A stretch of 64,000 bases of DNA, from contig JADCRB010000040.1 of the NCBI GenBank assembly GCA_021464245.1, positions 11,706,161 through 11,770,160 of the forward strand, in the 5' to 3' direction. Below the pieces are notes generated by a model. The model ran no database searches. It worked only from the letters and a program-made list of their open reading frames with translations, and was not told the DNA's origin. Numbering within the stretch: the stretch's first letter is position 1; each line of letters begins with the position of its first letter. Both the position numbers and the translations under genes were made by a program. Positions 11,231 to 24,251 of this stretch are shown here, piece by piece. This stretch comes from Carallia brachiata. Its lineage: Eukaryota > Streptophyta > Magnoliopsida > Malpighiales > Rhizophoraceae.

Positions 11231-13407
11231 TCAGTATTTTATCATCCCCAAGCTCTTCAACCAGGGAAGCACCTCTGCAAGTCCTTCTTTCAGGCCTCGG
11301 GGTTTATAATCCAACTCTGCTTTGGCCTTCTCACAAGAATATGCCCACTGGTGTCTAAGAACATGCACAGTCTGCACAATTAAACAGCTTAGTACAAATT
11401 CACATTCGAGCAACTTCTACACAAGTTAAGGAATAAAGCCAGACAAAATCAGTGGAAACCGGCAGGCATACCGGGGGACTAATGAGAGGAAGCTTCCCTG
11501 TCAGTCTAGAGAACAGAACCAGTACCCATCCATAAGCCTCAATCAACCAAATGGAATGCTTAAACTTGGCTTCCTTGTGCCAGTCATGATAGCAGCCATG
11601 TCAAAAACATGCACAAACGATGCATTTTCTCCTGTAAGTAAATATCTTTCACCTGGTCGACCTCTGTCAATCGCTGCAATGTGGCCTTCTACTACGTCAT
11701 CAACATGACTGAAGGAGAACCTGTCTTTTCCATTGCCTATGTATCCAGGCAAGCGCCAATTAAAGCGCTCTATAAGCTAAAATGACAAAATTTAGGAATA
11801 GTTAGAGTCCACTCATACTTCAAGCACATCAATTTTGCAAGTATATCTCATGGAGCCAAAAATTCTGATCAACAAACATGTTGAGGACTTGCATACTCTA
11901 ACTATAAGAAAACACAGGTCATGGGCAAGTTAAAAACCATCTGATATCATCCATGGAGTCCTAAATGGAATAAGACAACGAAGCTAGAAATGCTGCATAA
12001 CCAGTCCAGACATAAATATATGCCCCCTTCAACACCCACCCCACACCTCCCCCCCCCAGAAAAAAAAACAACAGTGCAGATATTATTGCATTGAGTAGAC
12101 TTAATAAGAGACACAAACTTTCATGATTACAATGGAAACAGTTAGGTCACGAGTAGTACAAAGAAAAATTATCACAGCAGGATCAAAACTACACGAACCC
12201 AGCTCAGCAAGCTACAAGATAATATCCGCAACAATTGTGGTTACATGGACTTGTTAGAATGCAACTAAATCAGGAAAGCTAAATTTCAATAGACAAAGGC
12301 AGCAAAGGCAGTCTCACCAATTGAGCAACTACATTCCCAGTTGTGAGCTTCCCTGGACCATATATAACCCCGGGATAAACCGTCACTATTGGCACTCCAT
12401 CAGCTGCGGCTTGCAACGCAATTTGATCAGCAGCTGCCTTGGATCTTTCATACTCTGTACAGAAAATTTTATCCTGATGCACCTGCCCAAACAAAAAAAA
12501 AAAATCATTCATTTTCCCAAGAAGTCAGACTTTGCTTACAATTCTTTCCCTCTTAGATTCATGATCTGAAACCCAACCCTCGAACAAGTTTGCTATGACT
12601 ACTGTTTTTTGCCCCTGGCACCAGGTATCCCACACGCTATTGTGGGAGACTATTCCTTGCTCGCAGTAACATGGCCAAGGAAATTTAACCGTACAAGGAT
12701 TCGAATACAAGAACTTATCTTACTATAAATCGTCCTCACACGGAGTTTGGGGTGCAACGTTTAACCACTCGAGTCAACTATTGCGTTTGTTTGCTACGAC
12801 TACTACTGAAAAGAGAGAATTTGAAGAAAAACACAAGAAATGTGAAATTCAAATTAACGAGAAAATGAATTGAAATGAACATCTGATCATGCATATACCT
12901 GACTCTCATCGGCAACATATCCATCAGTGGGTCCAAGCGCGAAAAACGAGGAAGTGTACACGATCTTCTCGATTGTCCTCGTCTCTCTAACAGCTTGCAA
13001 CACGTTCTTTAATCCTCCTACGTTAACCTAGAACAATTAACAAATTTACCTATTTCTCGAAACTTCCAGAACCAATGCGAAGAAAAATTAAATCGGAAGA
13101 AAAATCAGTGTGGAAGGCGTGCTCGCTTGCTTACTTTGAAGAATTTAGAAGGATCAGGCAGCCAGGGCTCGACGATAGCGGCGGCGTGAACGATGGCGTG
13201 GCAGCCGGAGAAGGCTTCCAGAAGAGAGGAGTCGGTGACGTCGCCGTAGGCGAGCTCGAAGTCACCGCCGGTGGTGGAGGAAGGGAGAGCGGAGAGGTCG
13301 CTGGTGCGACGGACTAAGGCTCGAGTGGAGTAGCCTTGCTTCACAAGCGCGTGGCAGAGCCTCCCGCCTAAGTAACCGGAAGCGCCGGTCACCACTACCT
13401 TCTTCAT
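11231..13407 (-). CDS. NAD-dependent farnesol dehydrogenase-like (extended SDR), one frameshift
   Basis: Member of the extended short-chain dehydrogenase family, matching Arabidopsis FLDH (At4g33360), which oxidises farnesol to farnesal in isoprenoid recycling. Five exons: 13407-13135, 13027-12899, 12482-12318, 11776-11472, 11371-11231, about 337 residues (FLDH about 344). The Rossmann motif TGASGYLGG is at residues 7-15 and the catalytic YERSK (Tyr145, Lys149) is in exon 3. Conserved PGVIYGPGKLT and FSFSHVDDVVEGH blocks and the LPWLKSLG C-terminus are present. Exon 4 is 305 bases where 306 are needed: CCATTTGG lacks one T for the expected Pro-Phe-Trp, and a stop follows at once. The other exons are clean. 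A SINE sits in intron 2. Substrate is inferred from similarity only. Confidence 0.88.
12604..12789 (-). mobile_element. SINE in intron 2 of the FLDH-like gene
   Basis: A 186-bp insert flanked by near-perfect 15-bp repeats, TTTGCTATGACTACT (12589-12603) and TTTGCTACGACTACT (12790-12804). On the minus strand it begins with a box-A-like GTTGACTCGAGTGGTTAA, has a box-B-like TATTCGAATCC, and ends in a short A tail (T run at 12605-12610). Confidence 0.75.
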
Positions 13408-13447
13408 AGCACTGGTCCTGCCGTGCTGCTCTAATTGCGCTGCTCAA

Positions 13448-13620
13448 TGTTAAGCTCCTGCCGTTGTAAAAATTTTATCTAAGAAATCAAATTATAAATA
13501 ATTAATAAAACAATTATTTTATTATTAAAAAATAATATGTATCACAAATTCACATTATAAAAATTAGAATAATTTGAATTCTAACCCCAAATTTTATTTA
13601 TAATTAAATTTTCTCTTGAC

Positions 13621-13676
<56 letters not shown>

Positions 13677-14706
13677 GTTTAAATATAATTAGGTAATGTA
13701 TTGCGATGCATTGATTGATGAAAATTTATTATCTCGGCTCTCATTCAGTTTCTTTTTCAAAAGTTGAATTCAAGGGAAGGAAATCAATAAAACAATCCAG
13801 CATAACCAAAAAATATGTCTTAATTTAATATAAGAAGTCAACAATGGCAGAGTAAACTTAAAAAAAGGTTTAGATAAGGTTCCAGTTATAAACAAACCCC
13901 GATGGAAGATTACTTTAGTGCATTAGTTGCATAACTTAATTTGGCGTCACGTTATGTAATGCTGAATACATTTTACCAAAAAAAAAAAAAAAAAAAAGGT
14001 TATCCCAAGCAAGGTCTACGCAATGTAATTAAAGCAATCTTTCTTACGTGATTGTGGATATTAATGTCACTTTCTCATTTTCTAAATTCTCAAAAAAAAA
14101 AAAAAAAAAAAAGAAGATTTACACAGTAAATATCAATTAAGTTTTGAATTTATATATTTTTATTTTGCTTGCTAACCGGCTTTTATCGCATAAACAAAGC
14201 AAAGTGATTTTTTTCAAGAAATTTTTATTTTGACTCTATGTTTTAAATCAATATAACTTATTCATGATCTTATACCGCACAATAAATAAAATTTACTTAA
14301 ATAAAAAGATAACAAATAATATTTAAATACTATTAAATTATAAATTAATTTTATTCATAAAAAAAAAATAAAATAAACAAATACCCCTCTCCCAAACTCG
14401 TTGATATTAACCTTTTCATCATTAATTTAGTGTACAAGAGACGGGCCATCAGCTCAAGGTTCAAACAACACCAAGTCAACAACATGCTCCCTTATTGTAT
14501 TGTACAATACATCAAAGATAAGGGATGTGAGGCCCGTCTTTTCTTTTCCAGGATTCACGTTTAGCTCACTATTACAGCATTGCCTCTTCTCTTCAAGATC
14601 CTCCAAGCCAAGGCTTCAACCAAGCCAAAAAAATCCCTCACATTCACGTATACTGATGCTAATTTTGGCAGTGAGAGACGCTACAATCTTGAACGACGTA
14701 TGCATT
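13448..14706. other. Intergenic region between FLDH-like and DUF829 genes
   Basis: Promoter side of the FLDH-like gene and 3' side of the DUF829 gene. It holds a TA/TG microsatellite (13621-13673), A runs near 13978-13997 and 14092-14111, and AT-rich DNA. No further gene was seen. Confidence 0.5.
13621..13673. repeat. (TA)n(TG)n compound microsatellite
   Basis: About 7 TA units followed by about 19 TG units, roughly 215 bases upstream of the FLDH-like start codon. Confidence 0.9.
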
Positions 14707-17700
14707 TCATGGGATTAAATGGAGTGTGCCTCGTGATGATGAAGGGTATGGATGTCTGCTCAAGGAAGATGACGGCTTTATATCCCAACCATCAACATCT
14801 TTAGGAATGCAGACATCAAAAAGGATTTGACCAAGGACTCCATTTGCATTGATCCTTGGTGGGCCACCCAAACGAAATAAACCTTCTTTTGTTTCATTCT
14901 GCACAGATCCTGCATCCCTGCTGTCATAATACTCCACTGAGCTTGGCACGAAGAAATCACTTGGTGCAACAGTGACTCCCCCAAAGCTCTGGTTTTGACT
15001 CAGCTCACTAATTTCAGATATCTCATCAATTGATCCTTCGAAACCCATTCTTTCCCCTTCAAGCAGTTGAATTTTTTGGGAATAAACTGCAGCTGCCTTA
15101 CCAAGGAGCTCAGTCACAGCAGCCTTGTAGTCAACAGGATAATGCTTATAATGCCCTGTACCAATATCCAATCACAAGAATATCGCTTGAATATGTTGAT
15201 GCAAGTTTTTCAAGGCACATTAACAAAATCATAATGACAAATAGAATTATCAAAGTTGAGGACGGACCCACATGCGGAGAGCCTTTCAGGTTTACAAGCT
15301 TTACATCACCTCCAAGTTCTCGTAATCTTTGAGCAAAGTTGAAAATTACTTGGTAAGAGGCAACTTCGTCATTTTCCGAGCACAACAGAAGATAAGGGGC
15401 CCCCATGCTCTACGGCATAAAATACCACATTAGAGTAGGAAACACAGCAGTAACAAAAATATTGCAAAAATAAGATATGAACATAGTTACCACAGATGAG
15501 TACAAAGTTTGCCAATACTCAGCACGCTGTGATTCAAACCTGTTGAGGAAGAGAGCATCGAGCCCATTACTAATGCCATTTGCAATCCACGAGAATACTC
15601 TTGGTGGATGAGACACTCCAAGAACAGATGGGTGAACAATTCTCCCCAGATCACCAGTAAAATCCACTGGACTAGAATCATAGATATGGCCTGAAATACA
15701 GTCCCTAACCAGTCTGCAGTCGTCCTTTGCATAGGACAGAATAAAAAACAAATAATAAGAGAAGTGGAAGATGAGTGTGTGGAACGGATATCATGCAACA
15801 CCAGAAAGATTGATCGAATGCTAGTCCGGAACTATATCTAAAGTGTCCCAAATCATATCAGAAACAACTTGTACCTCATGAAATAGGTTATTTAATTCCA
15901 AAAAGCACCATGACTTGATATGGTGACATTCATTCCAAGTACAAAGAAAAAAAAGGTAAATCACAAACTATCAAATCGCAAAAGAACTAATGTACCATAT
16001 TCAGTTGTACTTCACACTTCGCCTCAATGATCTGCAAAAGAGAAATAAATGCATTCAGGTGGGAAGATATTCTATGGCAAACAGCAATAAAATGGCCCAT
16101 CATTGACGTTTAAGCACAGATGCTAAGGTAGCTTACCTGCAGAACCTTGAACATGCAAGCTTTTGGACCACCAGAAAATGATGCAAAAACTACAGGGCAT
16201 GGCCTAGTCTTTAGCTCCTATACATGGAAAAAGACAAGTAGAACAAGCAATAATAAGACAGCCCAATACCAAACAACACAAAAGCTACAGAGCTCAAAGC
16301 ACAAACCCTAATGGAAGCTACAGGGGTTCAATTTTTGGCTCAGAGAAAATGGTGGCATTCGGCCCATGGAATATTCTTGGAGAGGGAAAACATATATGGT
16401 GTATAAACTATATTCCTTCGATATTTTACAAGGCTCTCATCCAAACAATATCAACAGAGGTGACTCCTGACAAAATATAACCCATGCAAAATACATGGGT
16501 TTGACCATAGCCATATTTTGTAGGACAACTTGATTAATTGAATCAAACACAAATTTGATCTCCAGAGATATTTGGAAAGTACAAGAGCACTAACCCCAAG
16601 AACTTCATTAAGAATGCTTAATGCAAAAGTCTCAGCCTTCTCAGGGAAGAACCTGCACATATCAAATATTACAATCCAAGTTCAACACATAAATGCAAAG
16701 CAAGCTCGAAACAATTAAAACCTACCTAGCACATGGTAAACAATTACACCATTGTTTCTAGATTATTGAACATTACTGATTGAGAGTGAATGACAGTCAA
16801 ACATTTTAGAGAAAATATCATCTTCATCTGACATTGCCACTGACATTTTAATAAACTTTTCTGAAGTGGAATTATGACATTGCCGATGGAAAATTTACAA
16901 AAATTTCAAAACTATATCATATTTAAAATTAATAAAGTCAGATATAAGGTTAAAGGAAAAAAAAAACAGATAAGGGCTAATGTTAAGCAATTGGGTGAAA
17001 GTTTCATCAACTTGTAAAGAATCGAAACCAACTCCAAGGAACAACAGATAGTGACACAATACTGAAACATGCTCAAGGAAAACACAATCACCGGCATTAC
17101 TATATATGAATATGGGCAAGAATAATGCTCCCATCAACCAGGCATCAACGAACCAATAACTTCAATATTAGTCAAGCAGAATCTTTGGTTTTTTCTTCCC
17201 CTTCAATAAAATTTTCGTTTTACGATCCATTGGAACCATTTTTCCCCATTACTCACCAATTCTGCTCAGAATTCATGGACTGACTTAACAAAGCAGAACA
17301 GAACCGCAATGTTCTCATTAGCAAAGACAAACCCATAAAAAGTTTCCTGTTCATTTGCACCTAAAAGCAAAAACTGCATAACATTTGCTATTTAATAGGA
17401 AGATTCTAAAAGAATACGTAACAAATTTTCCACAAGTAGCCAAGGGTATAATTCCCAATCCAGAAGCCCACTTGCCAGACTAGGCCAGCTATTCTAGATA
17501 GATTCCCATCTGAGTACCTTCAAAAAATAAAAAATAAAAAAACTTTTCCCAGCACCAAGGCCAGCTTTTTCTAGTTCCTATCTAAGACAAATAATGAAAC
17601 CCACATCAAATTGCATCTTTAAGGGGCATATTGAACTATATGGCAAACACTAGCTTCCCATATACAAAACCCAGAACCCATATCATCACACAGCACAGCA

Positions 17701-17874
17701 ACAACAAAAAGAAAAAAAAAAAAAAGGCAACAAAAAAAAACAAGACACAGATCCAAGCAAGACCAAGAAATCTTACATATTAAGGAATTGTGAGTGGCAA
17801 ACAAAGGAATCCCAACCGAGGGAGGAGTAGAGCTCCACGTAGCTGTTGAGATGCTTCTCATCTTGACTTGACAT
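14707..17874 (-). CDS. DUF829/TMEM53-like alpha/beta hydrolase
   Basis: Plant member of the DUF829 (TMEM53) family of predicted alpha/beta hydrolases with no established substrate. Seven exons: 17874-17777, 16652-16595, 16217-16137, 16031-15996, 15724-15491, 15409-15268, 15155-14707, giving 365 residues with every splice phase consistent. The start MSSQDEKHLNSYVELYSSLG is the first ATG. Candidate triad: Ser in FASFSGG (exon 3), Asp in SENDEVA (exon 6) and His in SPHVGHYKHYP (exon 6/7 junction). No signal peptide or clear membrane span is seen. Intron 1 is 1.1 kb. The C-terminal 50 residues end in a poorly conserved Ser-rich tail. Confidence 0.85.
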
Positions 17875-19913
17875 CCAAGCAAACGCCACCACTATCCCTT
17901 CTCTTTTCCTTCTTCTTCTTCCCCAGTATTGTTTTCCCCCAAAACCCCACATTTTTCTTCCCTCTCTTGCCTAATACCCTTCTTTTCGGCCTTGATTTCA
18001 GGGGTTTTCTAAGTCCTCTGCAACCAAACTCTGCTAGACCTCGGAGGAAACGAAAATCTCAGACAATTGGAAAGTTTGGGAAAACGGATGAAACATTTAT
18101 AGTGTATTTAGATTCAGCAGAAAGATGCGAGAAAAAGAAAGAAAAAAGAAAGAAAGTGGTCAAAAAAAATTATTTTATAAATAAAAAATATAAAAAAAAT
18201 AAATAATAATTTATGAGAAAAATAGTTAGATAAATAAGATATTTGAATAAATGGATAAAGTTATTAATAAGAAATTATAGAGAAAGAAAATTAAATAATA
18301 ATTTGTGAAAGAAAAATAATAAAAAAAATAAATTATTTAAATAAATAAAAATATAAAAAAATAAAAAAATAATAATTATAACACTAATTAAAATTTTAAT
18401 TCGTTCCCTGCCTCTCCAGAATGCAAAACAGACCATTAATCAGACTGTTTTCGTCTTCAAAGATTTTTGCAGCTTTCTATTCTCTCTCTCTCTTTCGTGT
18501 ATTTTTTTAAAATGTTACTAAGACACAAAATTTATATATAAAAATCTGAATTATTAGATTAAAAAATAGATAAAATTTTAATATATATATATGCATGCCG
18601 GTCGATTAATTATTTATTTTTTATGCATCATAAATTACGTAAATTGTAATGACCTCTTTGTCTTTTTTTTTTTTTTTTGTGTTTTATGTTTTCTTTGGGA
18701 CTCAAAGCCGTCGCGCCAGAGTGCGGGGCTGTTGTTGTTGGGTTGTTTTTTTCTTCAATTGGATTTTTTTTTGCAAGTACTGTATAATTTCTGGGAAGTA
18801 TAGTACATTTTATTATTGAAAATATGGTATGATATTGGCAAAAAGTAAATTGGTCAGTTTATTGGAAATATAATATATAAGTTTTTTGCTTTTGGGCAGA
18901 AAATATCAAAATATGAGGACTTGTACTCTGAAATGTGCAATAAAATTTTGAGAAAATCCCATAAGTGTATCAAATAAGGACAGGGTAGATGGAGTTGTGT
19001 CTTGTTGAGGTCAAATGTAAGGTTTCTTTTTTTTTTTTTTTTTTTAAATCAAATGTAAGGTTTCTATAATAAAAGATTTACCTCAACTTAGTCAAGCTAG
19101 AGTTAGGACCTTTTGTCCCAGCTGGATAAGACGGATTCATTTTTTTTTTTTTTCTTATTACCAAAATTTTCTATATTTGGAGAGGTTGCTCACTTTACAG
19201 GTAGGAATATTTTTGTACTGTGTAATATCTTAGATCCATGTTTTTCTGTCCCTTCTAATTATTAATTGACTAATTATTAATTATTATTTGTGTTAAAAAA
19301 TAATAATAATAAAATTTTTTAAAACTTTGAATCAAAATACTCAAAAAATTTCGAATCAAAACATGTAAATGTGTGTGAAACTGCAAAAATTCACATAACA
19401 TTATAATTATTTATTTGACAATTAATTTTTGCAATTTTTTTAATTTATTTTTGTAAATTATGTCATGGCTGTGGTTTATCTATCATATTTTAACAAAAAA
19501 ATTTAGTTTTGCCAAAGTTAAGTAGTATGGTTCAACGTACGTAAATCCTGTTGAATCAGAAATAATATTTTTTTGGTACATTTCCCTTTTTTTTGGTACA
19601 TAAATCAGAAATATTATTTTAGTCACATTTGTTGGGCCTCAAGATTGGTTCTCTCTGAAGTCAGTACACGTAGCCTGACTTACCTAATTATGGTTAACTC
19701 ACACAATTTTTTTTGAGACATCTGTAAAGCATCACAACGGCTAATCCATTTTATGCAAAAACATATATATATTCTCAAATTTTGAATTTTTTATCATGTG
19801 GACTTCAAATGTTGTAAGCTGTGACGTCACACGGTCGATTCCAAGTCTATTCTGAACGTGCACCTACTTTTTCTCCGTATCTTTTGCAAAAGAAATACGG
19901 AAAATGTGGATGA

Positions 19914-20108
19914 ACATATGTCGGTGGTTATATTATCTTTATATATATTTAGTTCGTGTAATTATAAATATTTTTTTATAATTATAATAATAAAAAATAT
20001 TATAAAAAATATTATTATTATTTTTATATTTTTTAATTATAATTACACAAAAAGAATTCATAATTATACAAATTAAACGCATATAAAGATAATATGTCTA
20101 TCAGCATG
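19914..20108. repeat. AT-rich foldback (palindromic) element
   Basis: The two halves form a long imperfect inverted repeat: the left arm includes TTATATTATCTTTATAT and GTGTAATTATAA, and the right arm includes ATATAAAGATAATATG and TTATAATTACAC. The arms meet near 20000. It looks like a foldback MITE. A smaller hairpin (CCGTATCTTTTGCAAAA against AAATACGG) lies just left at 19876-19900. Confidence 0.55.
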
Positions 20109-20844
20109 TGCACATGTAATGGACCCAAAAAAAATATGTTATTTCTTCTGAAAGAAATAAAGTCATTTGCTTTTAGATGTGGGGAAAAATTCTTTCAATA
20201 AAGTTAGGCGTGGCTTGTGCATTTTCCTTTTTGTGTCGCATATTTGTTTTTTTGCTTCTCTTCCTCTACTTTTCTTTTTCTGTTTCGATTCTTTGTTAAA
20301 CTTTATTCGTCCCTTTGAGCTTTCCTGCACCATGACATGAGTCGAGAAGATGGGGGGAGGGTCCAGATTCCATCGTTCAATCCAATTGCAACGGGCAATG
20401 TCAGGGCGTTGGTTAACTATTGACGTGATTGAACCCTAGCTACTTTGTCCTTTTGTCGAAGTCCATTGTTTTCATGATCCACCAACCTCCTCCAACACCC
20501 CTTACCAGTTCAATTTCCAGTTCTTTATAATTTCAAATGAAACAATGTTTTGTGTGCGTGTTTACGTGGTTTTTTTTGTTGTTGCATTGATTGTTATATT
20601 AAATACAATAAAAATAATAATTTTTCATAATAAGATAGATAATATTTTTTATAAAAATAATGTTTTAATTTTTATTTTATTGTAAAAAATATTAATTTTA
20701 TTATATTTAATATATTAAAACTAAACACATTTATAAGTGCTCTAAAGGGATTCCAAATCTAATAGCCATTCCCATTTAATCATACGTCTCCTTGGATAAA
20801 AATACAAATCAAATGACAATTTAGTGATGAGGATAAGACCGAAG

Positions 20845-21240
20845 CACATAACCAATGAGCCACGACTCCACACATCTCAAAAACTCCATAAAAAGACACC
20901 CGAGCTCCACCTTGGACACGCTGAACACATCAACCAAAAAAGACATAACCGTACATCTTCCCTTGGCCAATGAGAAAATATAAAACTACTTACAAATACC
21001 CAATGAGTACTATGTTCAAAGTAATTACTTCATACGCTTTAAATATTTTTACATTCACTCTCTTTTATCTTATTAACTTAAATATTATAGTGTTAATGTT
21101 AGGTCTTACTCCAACCTCTATAGCTTTACTCTGGTTTATAGGTTATGAAATCCGACTCAATCCCTCCTCTATTTCGTGATCTAGCTCATTCCTCACCTTC
21201 TAGGGTCAGCTCCCATCATATAGTTTGTTAGATCGTGACA
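20845..21240 (+). mobile_element. Decayed LTR-retrotransposon scrap
   Basis: The stretch 21057-21120 (TTTTATCTTATTAACTTAAA, then TATAGTGTTAATGTTAGG) resembles the plant LTR consensus 'TGACTTGAGCGTCGGAGTG' after many C-to-T changes, as expected from old methylated repeats. The preceding CA-rich 20860-20960 fits LTR sequence. No coding domain or second LTR was found. The assignment rests on memory of that consensus. Confidence 0.35.
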
Positions 21241-22539
21241 TTATCAAAACAAAATTAATGACACTATGTGTGATTCCTTTTGTTTCAGTCGACAAATACA
21301 CAATCGGACGTAGGAGGGACTTGCTCAGTGCAATCACTGTTTGGGTAGTAGATTTCCTTACGAAAGAATTGAATCAAAACTTGAATGAGTGGTTCTCGGC
21401 CTAAGTCTGAAGTAAAAATCACTAATAACAACAATACGATGTTTTCTTAAAAAAAATATATCAACAAATAGACAACAAACAGTTTAACTTGGCATAATTG
21501 ATGGTGACACAATTCAGTTCAGAACATTTAAAGCTCCTTGGAAAGTTTAACACAATTGATTCGTCTCATCCTCTTTCCCACGTGGATTAAATGCTTGCTC
21601 AGAAAAGCATTACTTGCCTTACCTACCCAACCTACAAAACATGATACAAATAAAAGTAGAAAAGTATCAATGCATGGAGCAAGAGAGCAAGACTCAAGGC
21701 AGTTGAGAACATCAACGTAATTAGGCAAAAGTAGCAAAACGAATTCAAAATGGAAATGACGTCTCGTCCCCGTGACGCTGGTTACTTTACTTGGAAGTTG
21801 AATAAAGTTAAACGGTTGAGAAACAACTCATAAACTTTTATATCTTATCAAACAAAGAATTTTTTAGAAATACTTCGGTGCTGATTAGAGATTAGATTTC
21901 TAAAAATTTTAGGATCTAATCCTTTTTTCTTAGGATAACAGATTTAAAAGATATAAAAGTTATTCTATTATTTAACTTATAATCTAATAAATCTTTTAAT
22001 AAGTAATAAAAAAAACAAAACCTTAAATATTATGTTAATTTGACTTTTTCTAGAGAAGGGTATCGGCAGTCCATTTTAGAGTATAAGAGGACAAATTAGT
22101 CATTTGAATGTAATTCCTGACTGAGAAAATAAAGTAAAGTGTAAAGAGTTATTTTTATAAAGTAAATTATGATCAATGCATCTTCTAATAAAGAAAGTTT
22201 TAAAAAGAAAAAAATATTACATTTACCTTTTTTTTTTGTTCAAAAATAAGATAAAGACCGTGGCATATAATAAATGTTATTAGCTAGACCAAGAAATAAC
22301 ATTCTTGCAGAATATTACTAAAATCACACTTTTTGCTAGCGGGAAAAAGAAAAAGGGAGGCAAAAGGAAGCAAAAGGAATCAAACTGCTAAACTTACAAT
22401 GAATGTGATGTTCGTGTTGCAGATGAATGAAAGCCGCGTAATTTGGTGATTGACACAAGAATACAGTCATTTTCTTGAGGGGTTAGGCTAAGAAAATTGG
22501 TTGCTCGTAACTTGTAAGTAGGGTTGAGAAAATGCGTAT

Positions 22540-23148
22540 TCTTTGTAGCGAGACTGACGAGAAAGGAAGGAAGCTGCACTAGTAACGGTAAGAGAGAAGA
22601 GGGGGGTTGCTTTTTGGGGCTGAGGATGTCCGTGTACAGATTGTTTTATGCCGCCTGGTGTTTTGCTCCAAATCATCGGCTATTGGTTGACTTCCGCTCA
22701 CTGCTTCCTCGTATTCTTTGCAACTGTGGTCTCGTTTGGCACTTTGTCTGATGCTGCGGTGTTCTCTATTGTGCTTCCAGCTTCCAGTTAGATTTTGTCG
22801 CCGCATGACCCCTTGAGGGTTGTCGTTTCCTTCGCTTGCCAAGGTTCACTAGTTCACCGGCGGAGCGTCTAGGTTCTCAGACAACTCTCTTCCTAGGTCG
22901 GGCTTTGGGCCCGGCTCTATTGTGTCCCCTTTCCCTGGACTTTTGGCTCGAGTTGAGTGCTTTCTGTTAGCTTGCTTAGTTAGATGTAGGGCTTGTGATT
23001 GAGTATGTGGTGGGCTTGACTTTGTATGATATGACGACCAATTTCCTTTGTCAATGTAAGATTGATGTAGGCGTAGGTTTGGAATAACCCTTTCTGTACT
23101 TGTTTTAGTACGTAATTTAATGAATTTATTTTTTGTTAAAAAAAAAGG
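22540..23148 (+). mobile_element. LINE-like 3' end with poly(A)
   Basis: A block of markedly higher GC than its surroundings that stops at a poly(A) run (23140-23148). The last 60 bases (about TTTAATGAATTTATTTTTTG then A's) have the form of plant non-LTR retrotransposon tails. No reverse transcriptase reading frame is present, so it is 5'-truncated. A processed retrocopy of an unknown transcript is the alternative. Confidence 0.4.
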
Positions 23149-23177
23149 GGAGATCGTCGCTTTAAGTTTGTATTGGC

Positions 23178-23776
23178 TATGAGTTTTTACAATTCGGTTA
23201 ATTATACTGAATTATGATAATTATTTCTGAATTAAAATTTTTAGTTATACAAAATTAAAAATTGTTCCAACCTGAAATTTTGGTTAACTGAAGTTCGGTT
23301 AATTGAAAATTTTAATTTGATTTTGATTAACTGTTTAGTTTACTGAATTTAATAACAAAAAAAATTTTAAATTATAATCAAATGTAAATAATATTTTTGA
23401 TATATATATTTTTTAAAGAGTATAACTATGATTATATATAAAAATAAATATTTGAAATGTAATAATATTTTATTAATATTTATTTTTTTATTAATAATTA
23501 TTGTATTAGTAATATTTTTTTATTATTAAAAAAATTATATACATATATGTAGGCGTGTGTCTGTGTGTGTGTCTATATATATATATAAAATATTATTTCG
23601 ATTCGATTCGGTTAATTACAATTTTTAATATTAAAAATTAAAATTAAATTAAATTTTTATTTTTATTTAGTTCGGTTAACTGATTATAAAATTATTTCAG
23701 TTAATTAAAAATTCAATTTGATTTAATTAAATTTTCTTGATTAATTAAAAATTTTTAATTTTATTGAACACCTTTT
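23178..23776. mobile_element. hAT-like non-autonomous element, copy A
   Basis: A 599-bp AT-rich element flanked by the perfect 8-bp direct repeat GTATTGGC (23170-23177 and 23777-23784; the match extends to 11 bases with the left T's). The interior is rich in 'CGGTTAATTGAA'-type motifs and lacks coding capacity. Related copies lie at 43306-43789 and 43920-44599. Confidence 0.6.
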
Positions 23777-24251
23777 GTATTGGCAATGACTAATATCCCA
23801 ACCATGTTTTTTTTTTCTTCCTTTTTTTTTTCCCAAAAAACTTTATTATTGCACGGTTTAATAATGAAATTTTGTGGGTTTGATCTTTGACCTTTTGGTC
23901 TAGGCCTCACAATTAGAAACAGGAAACGTCTTTCGGCTATAAGCAAATGGACTGCAACTTACAAAAGAATTACACAAAGAGGAAGAGGAAATCGGAAAAA
24001 AAAAAAAAAACTGGAATACCAGTGTCGCCGCCAGTACCATCGCCGCCATCACTGGTGGTTCACGCGGTGTCTCATTGAATTTAAAAAAGCTTGCACTTTC
24101 CCAAAAGGGTCTGCGCAAAATTGAGATTAAAGAATTCAGGTAAAAAAAAAAACCATTCTTTCATTCTCTTCAACGAATCTAGTTTACTATTATTGTTCCA
24201 AGAAACGCTAATCTTATGGTTTCTGGTTGGTTGGTTGGTTGGTTGGGGAAG

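Larger units (their letters stand above)
17875..24215. other. Repeat-rich intergenic region
   Basis: About 6.3 kb without a supported gene. The pyrimidine-rich 17885-18000 is the leader side of the DUF829 gene. The rest is AT-rich DNA with homopolymer runs (18661-18679, 19028-19045, 19140-19153) and several repeat remnants listed separately: a foldback at 19.9-20.1 kb, an LTR-like scrap at 20.8-21.2 kb, a LINE-like tail at 22.5-23.15 kb and a hAT-like MITE at 23.18-23.78 kb. Confidence 0.5.

Noticed and set aside
22394..22842. Small genes in the 22.4-22.8 kb block
   Set aside because: Frames on both strands are equally open because of higher GC; there is no family signal, and the block ends in a LINE-type poly(A).
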